A stretch of DNA of 64,000 bases from Neoroseomonas oryzicola (GTDB taxonomy: Bacteria > Pseudomonadota > Alphaproteobacteria > Acetobacterales > Acetobacteraceae), in contig NZ_JAAVUP010000003.1 in NCBI RefSeq assembly GCF_012163135.1, positions 524,283-588,282 on the forward strand. The letters run 5' to 3'. The notes beneath the pieces are model-generated. The model was not told where the DNA came from and ran no database searches. It saw only the letters and a list, made by a program, of their open reading frames with translations. Position numbers and translations under genes: made by a program. Shown here in pieces: positions 54,829-63,084 of the stretch (within the stretch, counting starts at the first letter, position 1; each line of letters opens with the position of its first letter).

Positions 54829-54999
54829 CGGACATCCTTTCACCGGCCGGGCCGGATGACGGGATCGGCATGACGCCCGGAATTTAGCTCAGCCGAGGGC
54901 CGCCTGGTCCGTCCAATCCGTCATGAATATCACAATTTCCTGATAAAGAGTCGCCGCTCCGGCCACGCGCGGCGGCCCCGAACGGGGCCCGCGCCCGAT

Positions 55000-55707
55000 T
55001 CAGCGCCCCTTTTCCTTCCGCCAGGCCTCGAACAGCGGCCGGTTGGCGGGGTCCGTCATCGGATAGAGGCCGCGGATCGTGTGCCCGGCGGCGACGCGCT
55101 CCTGGACGAAATCCTCGAAGACCGTCTGCTCGAAGGCCTCCTCGGCGACGTCGTCGGCGATATGGGCGGGGATGCAGACCACGCCCTCCCCGTCGCCCAC
55201 CATGATGTCCCCCGGATGCACGCCGACGCCCGCGCAGGCCACCGGCACGTTGAGGTCCACGCAATGGTGGTGGATCAGGTTGGTCGGCGCCGAGGGCTGC
55301 GCGTGATAGGCCGGCCAGCCCATCGCCGCGATCTCCGGGCTGTCGCGGAAGCCGCCATCGGTGACGGCACCGGCCACGCCGCGCGCCTTCAGCCGGGTGA
55401 TCAGGATGCCGCCCGCGCTCGCCGCGCGCGCATCGCCGCGGCTATCGATGACGAAGACGGCGCCGGGCGGGCATTCCTCCACGCCCTTGCGCTGCGGATG
55501 CTCGGGGTCCTTGAAGACCTCGAGGTGATCGAGGTCCTCGCGCGCCGGGATGGTCCGCAGCGTATAGGCCGGGCCGACCATGTTCGGTGCATCCGGATCG
55601 AGCGCCTGCAGCGACAGGAAGACGTTGCGGAAGCCCCGCTTGAACAGCACGGTCGTCAGCGTGGCGGTGGAGACGGCGGCGAGCTTCGCGCGCGTGGCGT
55701 CCTTCAT
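55000..55707 (-). CDS. RraA family protein (HMG aldolase / demethylmenaquinone methyltransferase-like)
   Basis: A 235-aa protein of the RraA/DlpA fold. Seen are STATLTTVLFKRGFRNVF, GPAYTLRTIPAREDL, GAVFVIDSRGDARAASAGGILITRLKARGVAGAVTDGGFRD (with the D-G-x-x-R-D metal site) and NVPVACAGVGVHPGDIMVGDGEGVVCIP. Members range from the RNase E inhibitor RraA to 4-hydroxy-4-methyl-2-oxoglutarate aldolases. The DGGFRD and GDGEGVV motifs favour an aldolase or oxaloacetate decarboxylase. It is a single gene, divergent from the LOG-family gene. Confidence 0.9.
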   Translation of the reverse strand: MKDATRAKLAAVSTATLTTVLFKRGFRNVFLSLQALDPDAPNMVGPAYTLRTIPAREDLDHLEVFKDPEHPQRKGVEECPPGAVFVIDSRGDARAASAGGILITRLKARGVAGAVTDGGFRDSPEIAAMGWPAYHAQPSAPTNLIHHHCVDLNVPVACAGVGVHPGDIMVGDGEGVVCIPAHIADDVAEEAFEQTVFEDFVQERVAAGHTIRGLYPMTDPANRPLFEAWRKEKGR

Positions 55708-55763
55708 GGCGGATTCCCCCCAGGGTGTCGCCTGAGGCATACCGCGGGGAAGCGCGGCGGACC

Positions 55764-56684
55764 ATGGCCGCGCCGGAGGATCACGACGCCATGCCCGACA
55801 ACGGCGCCCAGAAGCGCTCCCGCTCCTTCCTCCTCGCGGTCGAGGACCAGGATTTCCTCCTGCGCGACGAGATGCGTCCCTTCCGGTTCGGCATGGAATA
55901 CGCCAAGGCGGAACTCGCGCTGCGCGACTGGGGCGTGCGCTCCACCGTCGTGGTCTTCGGCTCCGCCCGCGTGCCGAGCCCCGAGCAGGCCGAGGCGATG
56001 ACCGCCGCGGCGAAGACCGCCGCCGAGAAGCGCGCCGCGAAGCAGGCGATCGAACGCAGCCGCATGTACGAGGAGGCGCGCGCCTTCGCGCGCATCGTCT
56101 CGCTGCGCGGCGGTGCGCTCGCCGTCACCGGCGCGCCGCGCGACAACGTAATCGCGACCGGCGGCGGGCCGGGCATCATGGAGGCGGCGAACCGCGGCGC
56201 CGCCGAGGCCGGCGCGCCGTCGATCGGCTTCAACATCACCCTGCCGCACGAACAGAACCCCAACGCCTGGTCCACCCCGGCGCTGACCTTCCGCTTCCAC
56301 TACTTCGCGATGCGCAAGATGCACCTCGCGATGCGCGCCAATGCGCTGGCCGTCTTCCCCGGCGGCTTCGGCACCTTCGACGAGCTGTTCGAGCTGCTGA
56401 CCCTGGTGCAGACCAGCAAGGCGACGCCGCGGCCGATCGTCCTGTTCGGCCGGCGCTACTGGGAGAACGCGGTGAACTTCCCCTTCCTGGTGGAGGAAGG
56501 GATGATCGACGCGAAGGACCTCTCGCTGTTCGAGATCGTCGACACGCCGGAGGAAGCCTGGGCCAGCCTGGTGCGACGCGGGCTGCAGGCGGCACCGCCA
56601 CCGATCATCCCGGCCGCACCGCTCGCGCCGCGGGTGCGGCGGCGCAAGCCGGAGGAGGAGCGGATGAAGAAGCCGGGGCCGTGA
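55764..56684 (+). CDS. LOG-family protein (TIGR00730, nucleotide 5'-monophosphate phosphoribohydrolase type)
   Basis: A 306-aa protein with the LOG/lysine-decarboxylase-like fold: VVVFGSARVPSPEQ, VIATGGGPGIMEAANRGAAEAGAPSIGFNITLPHEQ, and the active-site block LAVFPGGFGTFDELFELLTLVQT (PGGxGTxxE). It is larger than plant-type LOG (~190 aa) because of an N-terminal helical part (residues 1-50) and an Arg/Pro-rich tail. Such proteins cleave AMP-type nucleotides to base and ribose-5-phosphate. The start at 55764 is tentative; 55791 is also possible. A terminator-like hairpin follows after six bases. Confidence 0.88.
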   Translation: MAAPEDHDAMPDNGAQKRSRSFLLAVEDQDFLLRDEMRPFRFGMEYAKAELALRDWGVRSTVVVFGSARVPSPEQAEAMTAAAKTAAEKRAAKQAIERSRMYEEARAFARIVSLRGGALAVTGAPRDNVIATGGGPGIMEAANRGAAEAGAPSIGFNITLPHEQNPNAWSTPALTFRFHYFAMRKMHLAMRANALAVFPGGFGTFDELFELLTLVQTSKATPRPIVLFGRRYWENAVNFPFLVEEGMIDAKDLSLFEIVDTPEEAWASLVRRGLQAAPPPIIPAAPLAPRVRRRKPEEERMKKPGP

Positions 56685-56690
56685 CGGAGC

Positions 56691-56790
56691 GGAGGGGCGT
56701 CGCCCCTCCGGACCACCCCACCACGGGATCCCACGGAGGTTGCGTTGCAACCTCCGTGGGCGCCCATCGGCCGAAAGGCCTTTGGGAACC
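56691..56790. repeat. Mosaic intergenic repeat, copy 5 (single half with insertion)
   Basis: Six bases after the LOG-gene stop comes GGAGGGGC-GTC-GCCCCTCC (56691-56709), then the usual CCACCCC linker. A perfect 14-bp hairpin (56730-56743 with 56747-56760, GTT loop) is inserted, and then an imperfect family hairpin with a GAAA loop (56763-56786). No inverted partner half lies on the rdgB side. Confidence 0.75.
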
Positions 56791-56796
56791 GTGACT

Positions 56797-57423
56797 TCAG
56801 GCGGGCGCCGGCAGGCAGGCCGCCGATAGCAGACCAAACGCCTTCGCGCGGTGGCTGATGCGGTGCTTTTCGGCGGGATCGATCTCGCCGAAGGTGTCCT
56901 CGCGGCGGTCGGGGACGAACATCGGATCGTAGCCGAAGCCGTGCGACCCGCGCGGCGGCCAGACCCAATGGCCCAGGGCGCGGCCCTCGAAGGCTTCCAC
57001 ATGTCCGTCGGGCCAGGCGAGGACCAGGGCGCAGGAGAACCAGGCCGTGCGGTCCTCGAAATCCTGCGCGGCTTCCATCACCTTGCGCATGGCGTCGGCG
57101 TAGTCGCGCGACCCGTCCGGCTGCATCGCCCAGTCGGCGGTGCGCACGCCCGGCGCGCCCGCGAGCGCCGCGACCGAGAAGCCGGAATCGTCCGCGAGCG
57201 CCGGCAGTCGCGCGGCGCGCGCCGCTGCCGTCGCCTTGATGGTGGCGTTGCCGATGAAGGAGTCCTCGGTCTCGTCGGGTTCGGGCAGGCCGAGTTCGCC
57301 CGCGCTCACCGTCTCGATGCCGAAGGGCGCGAGCAGCGCCGCCACTTCCCGCAGCTTCCCCTTGTTGTGGGTGGCGATGACGATGCGTTCCCCGCGCGCC
57401 AGCCTGCGGTGCCCTTGCGTCAT
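56797..57423 (-). CDS. rdgB: Non-canonical purine NTP pyrophosphatase RdgB/HAM1
   Basis: RdgB (208 aa) hydrolyses dITP, XTP and related damaged nucleotides. Motifs: [18 protein letters not shown], the [17 protein letters not shown] segment, [23 protein letters not shown] and the C-terminal [38 protein letters not shown] 57423 was chosen over 57444 because family proteins start shortly before the THNxGK motif. It follows rph on the same strand, a conserved pair, with a hairpin repeat between. Confidence 0.96.
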   Translation of the reverse strand: MTQGHRRLARGERIVIATHNKGKLREVAALLAPFGIETVSAGELGLPEPDETEDSFIGNATIKATAAARAARLPALADDSGFSVAALAGAPGVRTADWAMQPDGSRDYADAMRKVMEAAQDFEDRTAWFSCALVLAWPDGHVEAFEGRALGHWVWPPRGSHGFGYDPMFVPDRREDTFGEIDPAEKHRISHRAKAFGLLSAACLPAPA

Positions 57424-57441
57424 GCGGCTCGTCCCATGTCC

Positions 57442-57489
57442 CAAAGAAGGTTGAGGGGGGTTTGGGGGGAGAAGTTCCCTTCTCCCCCC
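57442..57489 (-). repeat. Mosaic intergenic repeat, CCTTCTTTG family, copy 2 (single half)
   Basis: Read on the minus strand, four bases after the rph stop, there is a perfect 11-bp stem (57464-57474 with 57479-57489) with a GGAA loop, then a C-rich linker and CCCCCCTCAACCTTCTTTG (57460-57442). That 19-base motif is identical to 9428-9446. It probably terminates or attenuates transcription between rph and rdgB. Confidence 0.8.
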
Positions 57490-57493
57490 GACA

Positions 57494-58210
57494 TCACAGC
57501 CCCACCGCGTCCCGCTGCTTCTGGAACAGCGCGGCGGTCCCAGTCTTCGCGAGCCCTAGCAGCGCGTTCAGGTCGGCTTCCGTGAACGGCGCTCCCTCGG
57601 CGGTGCCCTGCACTTCCACGATCCCGCCCGCCCCGGTCAGCACGAAGTTCGCGTCCGCGTCGGCCTTGCTGTCCTCGGCGTAGTCGAGGTCGAGCACCGG
57701 CGTGCCCTGCCACACCCCGCAGGACACGGCCGCGACCTGGTCCTTCAGCGGGTTGCGGGTGAGGATGTTCATCCGCCGGCAATGCTCGAAGGCCAGGTGC
57801 AGGGCGACCCAGGCGCCGGTGATCGACGCGCAGCGGGTGCCGCCATCGGCGGTCAGCACGTCGCAGTCGATCAGCACCGACATCTCGCCCATCGCCTTCA
57901 TGTCGGTGACGGCGCGCAGCGACCGGCCGATCAGGCGCTGGATTTCCTGGGTGCGGCCGGACTGCTTGCCGCGGGCGGCCTCGCGGTCGCCGCGGGTGTG
58001 GGTGGCGCGCGGCAGCATGCCGTATTCGGCGGTGACCCACCCCTGGCCCTGGCCGCGCAGGAAGGGCGGCACCTTGCCTTCGACCGAGGCGGTGCAGAGC
58101 ACCTCGGTCTGGCCCATGCGGATAAGGCAGGAGCCCTCGGCATGGCGGGCGAAGCCCGGTTCGAGGCTGACGGTGCGGAGGGCGTCGGCGGCGCGGCCGG
58201 AGGGGCGCAT
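57494..58210 (-). CDS. rph: Ribonuclease PH
   Basis: RNase PH (238 aa) is a phosphorolytic 3'-5' exonuclease trimming tRNA ends. It has the typical [42 protein letters not shown] opening, [35 protein letters not shown] with the phosphate-binding Arg cluster, and [39 protein letters not shown]. It starts at ATG 58210; the longer frame upstream overlaps hrcA's promoter region. It diverges from hrcA, as in many alphaproteobacteria. Confidence 0.97.
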   Translation of the reverse strand: MRPSGRAADALRTVSLEPGFARHAEGSCLIRMGQTEVLCTASVEGKVPPFLRGQGQGWVTAEYGMLPRATHTRGDREAARGKQSGRTQEIQRLIGRSLRAVTDMKAMGEMSVLIDCDVLTADGGTRCASITGAWVALHLAFEHCRRMNILTRNPLKDQVAAVSCGVWQGTPVLDLDYAEDSKADADANFVLTGAGGIVEVQGTAEGAPFTEADLNALLGLAKTGTAALFQKQRDAVGL

Positions 58211-58277
58211 GGGCAGTGTCCTGGAAGGCTGGGAGGGCCGGTGTCTACACCGGCGGGGCCCGCCATGCACCCCGCCG

Positions 58278-58306
58278 TTGACCCGGGCCGGGGGCGTCCA
58301 TACCTT
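58278..58306 (+). promoter_or_regulatory. Promoter of hrcA
   Basis: TTGACC (58278-58283), a 17-base spacer and TACCTT (58301-58306) precede hrcA. The expected RNA start at about 58313-58315 is only a few bases from the ATG at 58318, so the mRNA would be nearly leaderless. No CIRCE inverted repeat is present here, so autoregulation through CIRCE is not supported. Confidence 0.6.
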
Positions 58307-58317
58307 CATCCCAGGCA

Positions 58318-59397
58318 ATGAAGATGGGTCCCACCGCAAAGTCCGAGGGGCTGGTGCCTGGCCTCAGTCTCTCGGGTCTCGACAACCGCAGCGCGGTGAT
58401 CCTGCGCGAGCTGGTGGAGACGTATGTCCAGACCGGCGAGCCGGTCGGGTCGCGCACCCTGTCGCGGCGCCTGCCGCTGGGCCTGTCGCCGGCGACGATC
58501 CGCAACGCCATGGCCGACCTCGAGGATGCGGGGCTGCTCTATGCGCCGCACACCTCGGCCGGGCGGCTGCCGACCGAACGCGGGCTGCGCCTGTTCGTCG
58601 ACGGCCTGCTGGAATTCGGCGCGCTGGGGGAGGAGGAGCGGGACGCGATCTCCGCCCGCTGCGCCGCCTCCGGCCGGTCGTTGCAGGAAACGCTGGGCGA
58701 GGCGGGGCAGATGCTCTCGGGCCTCGCGGGGGCGGCGGGGCTGGTGGTCGCGCCCACCGCCGAGGGCGCGCTGCGGCATATCGAGTTCGTCGCCCTCGGC
58801 CCCGGCCGGGCGCTGGTGGTGCTGGTGCATGACGACGGCCAGGTCGAGAACCGCGTCATCGAGGTTCCTGCCGGCCTGCCGCCATCGGCCCTGCAGCAGG
58901 CGTCGAACTACCTGAATGCGCGGCTCGCGGGCCGCACGATCGAGGATGCGCGCGGCATCATCGCCGGGGAGATCGCGACGAACCGCACCGCGCTCGATGC
59001 GCTGACGCAGCAGGTGATCGAGGCCGGGCTCGCCACCTGGTCGGGCGGCCAGGGCGGGTCGCTGATCGTTCGCGGCCAGGCCCGCCTGCTCGAGACGATC
59101 GACCAGGCCGCACGGGTGGGCGAGATCAAGCGTCTGTTCGAACGGCTGGAGCAGCAGGAGACGATGCTGCGGCTGCTCGACCTCGCGCAGCGGGGCGAGG
59201 GCGTGCAGATCTTCATCGGCGCCGAGAGCGGGCTGTTCGACAGCGCCGGCCTGTCGATGGTGGTGGCACCCTTCCGCAACGGACAGGAACGCATCGTGGG
59301 CGCGATCGGCGTGATCGGGCCGACGCGCATCAACTACGGCAAGGTGATCCCGGTGGTGGACTACACCGCGCGGGTGATCGGGCGGCTGCTGGGCTAG
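58318..59397 (+). CDS. hrcA: Heat-inducible transcriptional repressor HrcA
   Basis: HrcA (359 aa) represses groESL/dnaK by binding CIRCE, with GroEL as co-factor. The winged helix is [69 protein letters not shown]; the C-terminal dimerisation domain ends [29 protein letters not shown]. The ATG at 58318 has no Shine-Dalgarno, and another ATG lies two codons on. grpE, commonly the next gene, is missing here: a Crp/Fnr gene converges instead. Confidence 0.96.
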   Translation: MKMGPTAKSEGLVPGLSLSGLDNRSAVILRELVETYVQTGEPVGSRTLSRRLPLGLSPATIRNAMADLEDAGLLYAPHTSAGRLPTERGLRLFVDGLLEFGALGEEERDAISARCAASGRSLQETLGEAGQMLSGLAGAAGLVVAPTAEGALRHIEFVALGPGRALVVLVHDDGQVENRVIEVPAGLPPSALQQASNYLNARLAGRTIEDARGIIAGEIATNRTALDALTQQVIEAGLATWSGGQGGSLIVRGQARLLETIDQAARVGEIKRLFERLEQQETMLRLLDLAQRGEGVQIFIGAESGLFDSAGLSMVVAPFRNGQERIVGAIGVIGPTRINYGKVIPVVDYTARVIGRLLG

Positions 59398-59404
59398 GCC
59401 GCGC

Positions 59405-60100
59405 CTAGTCTGGCGGCGTGGCGAAGGCGGCGAGCGCGGCCGCGTCGCGGATCGCGATGCGCTGGTAGCCGGAAGCGATCCAGCCCTGCCGCGCGAAGCC
59501 CGCCAGGGTGCGGTTGACCACTTGGCGGGAGGCATTCGCCATGTCCGCCAGCTCGGCCTGGGTCAGGCGGTAGCCCTCGGCATCCGTGGGCGGGACGCCC
59601 TGCGCGGCGCCGGTCGCGCGCAGCAGCACCGCGGCGATCCGCCGGTCGGCGCGGGCGATCAGCAGGTCCGAGACGGTCGCGATGGCCACGCCCATGTTGG
59701 CATTGGCCAGCACGGCGAGGCTGCGCGCCCCCTCCAGGCTCGCGCGTGACAACTCGTCGAGGGCCGCGAGCGGTATGTGCAGCGTGACCGAGGGCTCCAT
59801 GGCCCGGAAGCCGAGCGCGCGACGCCCGCCGGTCATCAGCGGACCATGCCCGAACCAGGCGCCCTGGCGCAGGATATGCGCGAGGCGCGGCGCGCGTCCC
59901 CCGGTCGCGACCAGGATGCCGATCGCGCCGGCAGCGATCCCGTAGATGCCGCCCGGCGCGTCGTCGGCGTGGAACACGTGCTCGCCAGCCTGGAAGGGCA
60001 CGGGCCGCGCGCGGCGCATCACGGCGGCGCTGACGGCCGGCGGCTGGCGCGCGAGCCAGCCGCTTGCCAGCAGGATCCGCCCGGCTTCGTCACGCTCCAT
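59405..60100 (-). CDS. Crp/Fnr-family transcriptional regulator
   Basis: A 231-aa regulator. The cyclic-nucleotide-binding-like barrel spans ~25-125 (VPFQAGEHVFHADDAPGGIYGIAAGAIGI) and the helix-turn-helix ~170-215 (RLTQAELADMANASRQVVNRTLAGFARQGWIASGY). The protein has no cysteines, so it cannot carry an FNR iron-sulfur cluster, and the PGGIYGIAAGAIGI segment departs from the cAMP-binding RGE-x-SA consensus. The effector is unknown. It diverges from the amidohydrolase-CobW pair over 156 bases and may regulate it. Confidence 0.9.
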   Translation of the reverse strand: MERDEAGRILLASGWLARQPPAVSAAVMRRARPVPFQAGEHVFHADDAPGGIYGIAAGAIGILVATGGRAPRLAHILRQGAWFGHGPLMTGGRRALGFRAMEPSVTLHIPLAALDELSRASLEGARSLAVLANANMGVAIATVSDLLIARADRRIAAVLLRATGAAQGVPPTDAEGYRLTQAELADMANASRQVVNRTLAGFARQGWIASGYQRIAIRDAAALAAFATPPD

Positions 60101-60256
60101 GGTTGGCCCCTGATCGCTTCCGCCAGGTCCTGCCCGCACGGCCGCGGCGCCGAGGCTCAGCCGGCCCGCGCGACTACGATTGTACCGAACGCGACAGTCT
60201 CACGGCCGACGCTGCGTCACAATCATGTGCCTCGTGCGCAGGGAAAGCCCCGTCCC

Positions 60257-62020
60257 ATGACAACGTCGCGTCGCTCGCTCACCGCCGCCGCCCTCGTCGC
60301 GCCACTGGCTGCCGTCGGCCACGCCCCGCCGGCCGCCGCGCAGGCGGCCGGGCCGGAGAAGATCTTCCGCGGCGGCACCATCCGCACCATGCGCGACGCG
60401 CAGCCGGTGGTTCAGGCGGTGGCGATCGGGGGTGGGCGCATCATCGCCGCCGGCACCGAGGCCGAGGTGATGGCTCTGCGCACGCCGCAAACCGAGGTCG
60501 TGGACCTGCGTGGCGCGACCCTGATGCCATCCTTCATCGACGGTCACGGCCACTTCGCCAACGCCCCGCAGATCGTGCAATGGGCGAACGTCTCGGGCGT
60601 GCCGGCGGGCCCCGTGACGAAGATCGCCGACGTGATCGAGGTGCTGAAGGCGCACCAGGCACGGCTGCGCCCGGCGCCCGGCGCCTGGATCATCGCCTAT
60701 GGCTACGACCGCACCAACCTCGCCGAGCAGCGCGAGATGACGCGCGACGACCTCGACCCGCATTTCCCCGACAACCCGGTGATGCTGATCCACAGTTCCA
60801 ACCATGGGGCGGTGCTGAATTCGGCCGGCTTCCGCGCGGTGAACGTCGATGCCTCGACGCCGACGCCGCCTGGCGGGCTGATCCTGCGCCGGGAGGGATC
60901 GCAGGAACCGGCCGGCCTGCTGATGGAAACCGCGTTCCTGCCGATCTTCGGCGCCATGCCGCAGCCATCCGAGGCGGAACTGCTGGACGCCTTCGACGCC
61001 GCGCAGCGCATCTATGCGAGCGTCGGCGTCACCACCGCGCAGGAAGGGGCGACCCATGCGCACGACCTGCGGCTGATCCGCAAGGCGGCGGAGGAAGGCC
61101 GGCTCTACATCGACGTCGTCGCCATACCGATCGTCATGGAAGTCCCGAAGCTGGTGCGGGAGTACTTCCCCGATTTCCGTGGCGGCCCGGCGCAACTGCC
61201 GGACACGGTCTCGGAATCCTTCGGCACCTATCGCAACCGTCTCAAGCTCGGCGGCGTGAAGCTGGCGCTGGACGGCTCGCCGCAGGGCAAGACGGCGTTC
61301 TGGACGCAGCCGCTGCTGACGCCGGGACCCGCGGGCGAGGCCAACTGGCGCGGCGCGCCGCTGTTCCCGCCCGAGATGGTGAACCGCGCGGTCGCCGAGC
61401 TCTACGCCAAGGGCGTGCAGGTCTTCTGCCACTGCAACGGCGACGCGGCGATCGACATGATGATCGACGCGGCGCGCGCCGCCGGCGTGACCGCGGCGCA
61501 GGACCGGCGCACGGTGATCATCCATTCCCAGTTCATGCGGCCGGACCAGCTGGACGCCTATGTCGCGCTCGGCTTCTCGCCGTCCTTCTTCACGGTGCAC
61601 GCCTTCTTCTGGGGCGACGTCCATGTCGAGAACCTGGGCGAGCAGCGCGCCTTCTTCCTGAGCCCGATGGCCTCGGCCAAGGCGAAGGGCATCCGCTTCT
61701 CGAACCACAACGACTTCTCGGTCACGCCGATGGACCCGATGCGCATGGTGTGGAGCGCGGTCACCCGCCGGTCGCGCTCGGGCAAGGTGATCGGCCCGAA
61801 CGAAAGGGTGGACGTGATGACCGCGCTGCGCGCGCTCACCGTGGATGCCGCCTGGCAGATCCGCGAGGAGGACCGGAAGGGCGCGATCGCGCCGGGCATG
61901 CTGGCGGACCTGGTGATCCTCGACGCCGATCCCGTCACCGTCGCGACCGACGCGATCCTCGACATCAAGACGGTCGAGACCTTCAAGGAGGGGCGCAGCG
62001 TCTACCGGCGCGCGGCATGA
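60257..62020 (+). CDS. Exported amidohydrolase (YtcJ-like, amidohydrolase family 3)
   Basis: A 587-aa metal-dependent hydrolase. The N-terminus MTTSRRSLTAAALVAPLAAVG is a twin-arginine signal, so it is exported folded. Metal and family motifs: ATLMPSFIDGHGHFAN (HxH), KLALDGSPQGKTAFWTQPLL, VFCHCNGDAAIDMMIDAA, VIIHSQFMRPDQLDAY, SNHNDFSVTPMDPMRMVWSAVTR, and the C-terminal GAIAPGMLADLVILDADPV. Substrates of this family are N-acyl or formamide-like amides, here unknown. Its stop overlaps the CobW GTPase start (ATGA). Confidence 0.92.
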   Translation: MTTSRRSLTAAALVAPLAAVGHAPPAAAQAAGPEKIFRGGTIRTMRDAQPVVQAVAIGGGRIIAAGTEAEVMALRTPQTEVVDLRGATLMPSFIDGHGHFANAPQIVQWANVSGVPAGPVTKIADVIEVLKAHQARLRPAPGAWIIAYGYDRTNLAEQREMTRDDLDPHFPDNPVMLIHSSNHGAVLNSAGFRAVNVDASTPTPPGGLILRREGSQEPAGLLMETAFLPIFGAMPQPSEAELLDAFDAAQRIYASVGVTTAQEGATHAHDLRLIRKAAEEGRLYIDVVAIPIVMEVPKLVREYFPDFRGGPAQLPDTVSESFGTYRNRLKLGGVKLALDGSPQGKTAFWTQPLLTPGPAGEANWRGAPLFPPEMVNRAVAELYAKGVQVFCHCNGDAAIDMMIDAARAAGVTAAQDRRTVIIHSQFMRPDQLDAYVALGFSPSFFTVHAFFWGDVHVENLGEQRAFFLSPMASAKAKGIRFSNHNDFSVTPMDPMRMVWSAVTRRSRSGKVIGPNERVDVMTALRALTVDAAWQIREEDRKGAIAPGMLADLVILDADPVTVATDAILDIKTVETFKEGRSVYRRAA

Positions 62021-62991
62021 CGGCACGGCCCCCGGTCACGGTGATCGGCGGCTATCTCGGCGCCGGCAAGACCACCCTGCTCAACGCCATCCTCGCGCAG
62101 GGGACCGGCCTGCGCGTCGCCGTGCTGGTGAACGATTTCGGCGAGGTCAACATCGACGAATCACTCGTCGTCGCGCATGACGGCGAGACGATGAGCCTCG
62201 CCAATGGCTGCATCTGCTGCTCCGTCGCCGGCGGCTTCGGCAGCGCCATCGGCGCGGTGCTCAGGCGCGCCGGCGAGATCGACGCTATCGTGATCGAGGC
62301 GAGCGGCGTCGCCGAGCCCGGCAAGGTGGCCGAGATCGCCGCCGCCTTCCGCCTGCGGGTGGACGGCGTGCTGGTCGTGGCCGATGCGGAGCAGGTGCGC
62401 AGCCAGGCGGCGAACACCTATGTCGGGGAGAGCGTGCTGCGCCAGCTCGCCCAGGCGGACCTGATCCTCGTCAACAAGACGGACCTCGTCGACACGGCCA
62501 CGCTCGGCGCGCTGCGCGATTGGCTGGACACAGCGGCACCGGGAACGAAGCGGATCGAGACGGTGCGTGGAGACGCGCCGCTGGCGGTGCTGCTCGGGAT
62601 CGCGAAGGGGCGGCCGCGCCTCGTCGCGGATGACGGCCCGGGGCCGGACCACGCGCGGGTCTATCGCAGCTGGACGATCGCCCGGTCTGAGCCGTTGACA
62701 GATGAGGCGTTCGATCGGCTGGCCGCGCGCCTGTCGCGCGAGGCGATCCGCGCCAAAGGGTTCGTGCGCATGGCGGCGGCGCCGGGGGTGCGGCTGCTCT
62801 ACCAGCAGGTCGGTGGGCGCTGGACGCTGACGGAGGAAGGCGCCTGGCCGGCATCGGGCGGGCGGACGCGGATCGTCGCGATCGGACTCTCCGTCGCGGC
62901 GCCAGCGCAACGGACGAAGGGAAGGGGGACGGGTCTGCCGGAAAGGCCGGCAAGCTCGCGGATTCCGTCGTGCTCTCGGACAATCCGATGA
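62017..62991 (+). CDS. CobW/COG0523-family GTP-binding metallochaperone (aberrant C-terminus)
   Basis: A 324-aa G3E GTPase: Walker A GYLGAGKTTLLN (residues 12-19), LVNDFGEVNIDESL, the metal-binding NGCICCSV (C65, C67, C68), DAIVIEASGVAEPGKV and VNKTDLVD. These proteins deliver metals, often zinc, to partner enzymes; the overlap with the amidohydrolase makes that enzyme a likely client. The core runs to RTRIVAIGL (~residue 291). The last ~33 residues (SVAAPAQRTKGRGTG...) are not CobW-like and are read out of frame through a decayed amidohydrolase tail. Confidence 0.9.
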   Translation: MTARPPVTVIGGYLGAGKTTLLNAILAQGTGLRVAVLVNDFGEVNIDESLVVAHDGETMSLANGCICCSVAGGFGSAIGAVLRRAGEIDAIVIEASGVAEPGKVAEIAAAFRLRVDGVLVVADAEQVRSQAANTYVGESVLRQLAQADLILVNKTDLVDTATLGALRDWLDTAAPGTKRIETVRGDAPLAVLLGIAKGRPRLVADDGPGPDHARVYRSWTIARSEPLTDEAFDRLAARLSREAIRAKGFVRMAAAPGVRLLYQQVGGRWTLTEEGAWPASGGRTRIVAIGLSVAAPAQRTKGRGTGLPERPASSRIPSCSRTIR

Positions 62992-63068
62992 CGGAGGACT
63001 CGGAAAACCCCATGGCATTGAAGGGCATGGGGACGATCGCGGAGGGGATGAGCGTCGATTGCGCCTGA
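62886..63068 (+). pseudogene. Remnant of a second amidohydrolase (C-terminal tail)
   Basis: In a frame different from the CobW gene, 62913-63068 translates to ...DEGKGDGSAGKAGKLADSVV then LSDNPMTEDSENPM... ending GMSVDCA and a stop. GKLADxVVLSDNP near the end of an open frame is the hallmark C-terminus of YtcJ-type amidohydrolases (the intact one next door has GAIAPGMLADLVILDADPV at the same place). The rest of that gene is gone. The remnant begins about where CobW homology stops, suggesting a deletion that joined the two. Confidence 0.65.
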
Positions 63069-63084
63069 AGGCGCGGCGTCGGCT

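Noticed and set aside
58211-58317. A CIRCE element in front of hrcA
   Set aside because: The TTAGCACTC-N9-GAGTGCTAA pattern is absent; only a short CCGGTGTCTACACCGG hairpin is present.
60170-60256. Crp/Fnr half-sites (TTGT...ACA) before the amidohydrolase
   Set aside because: The match to TTGAT-N4-ATCAA or TGTGA-N6-TCACA is too weak to list as a site.
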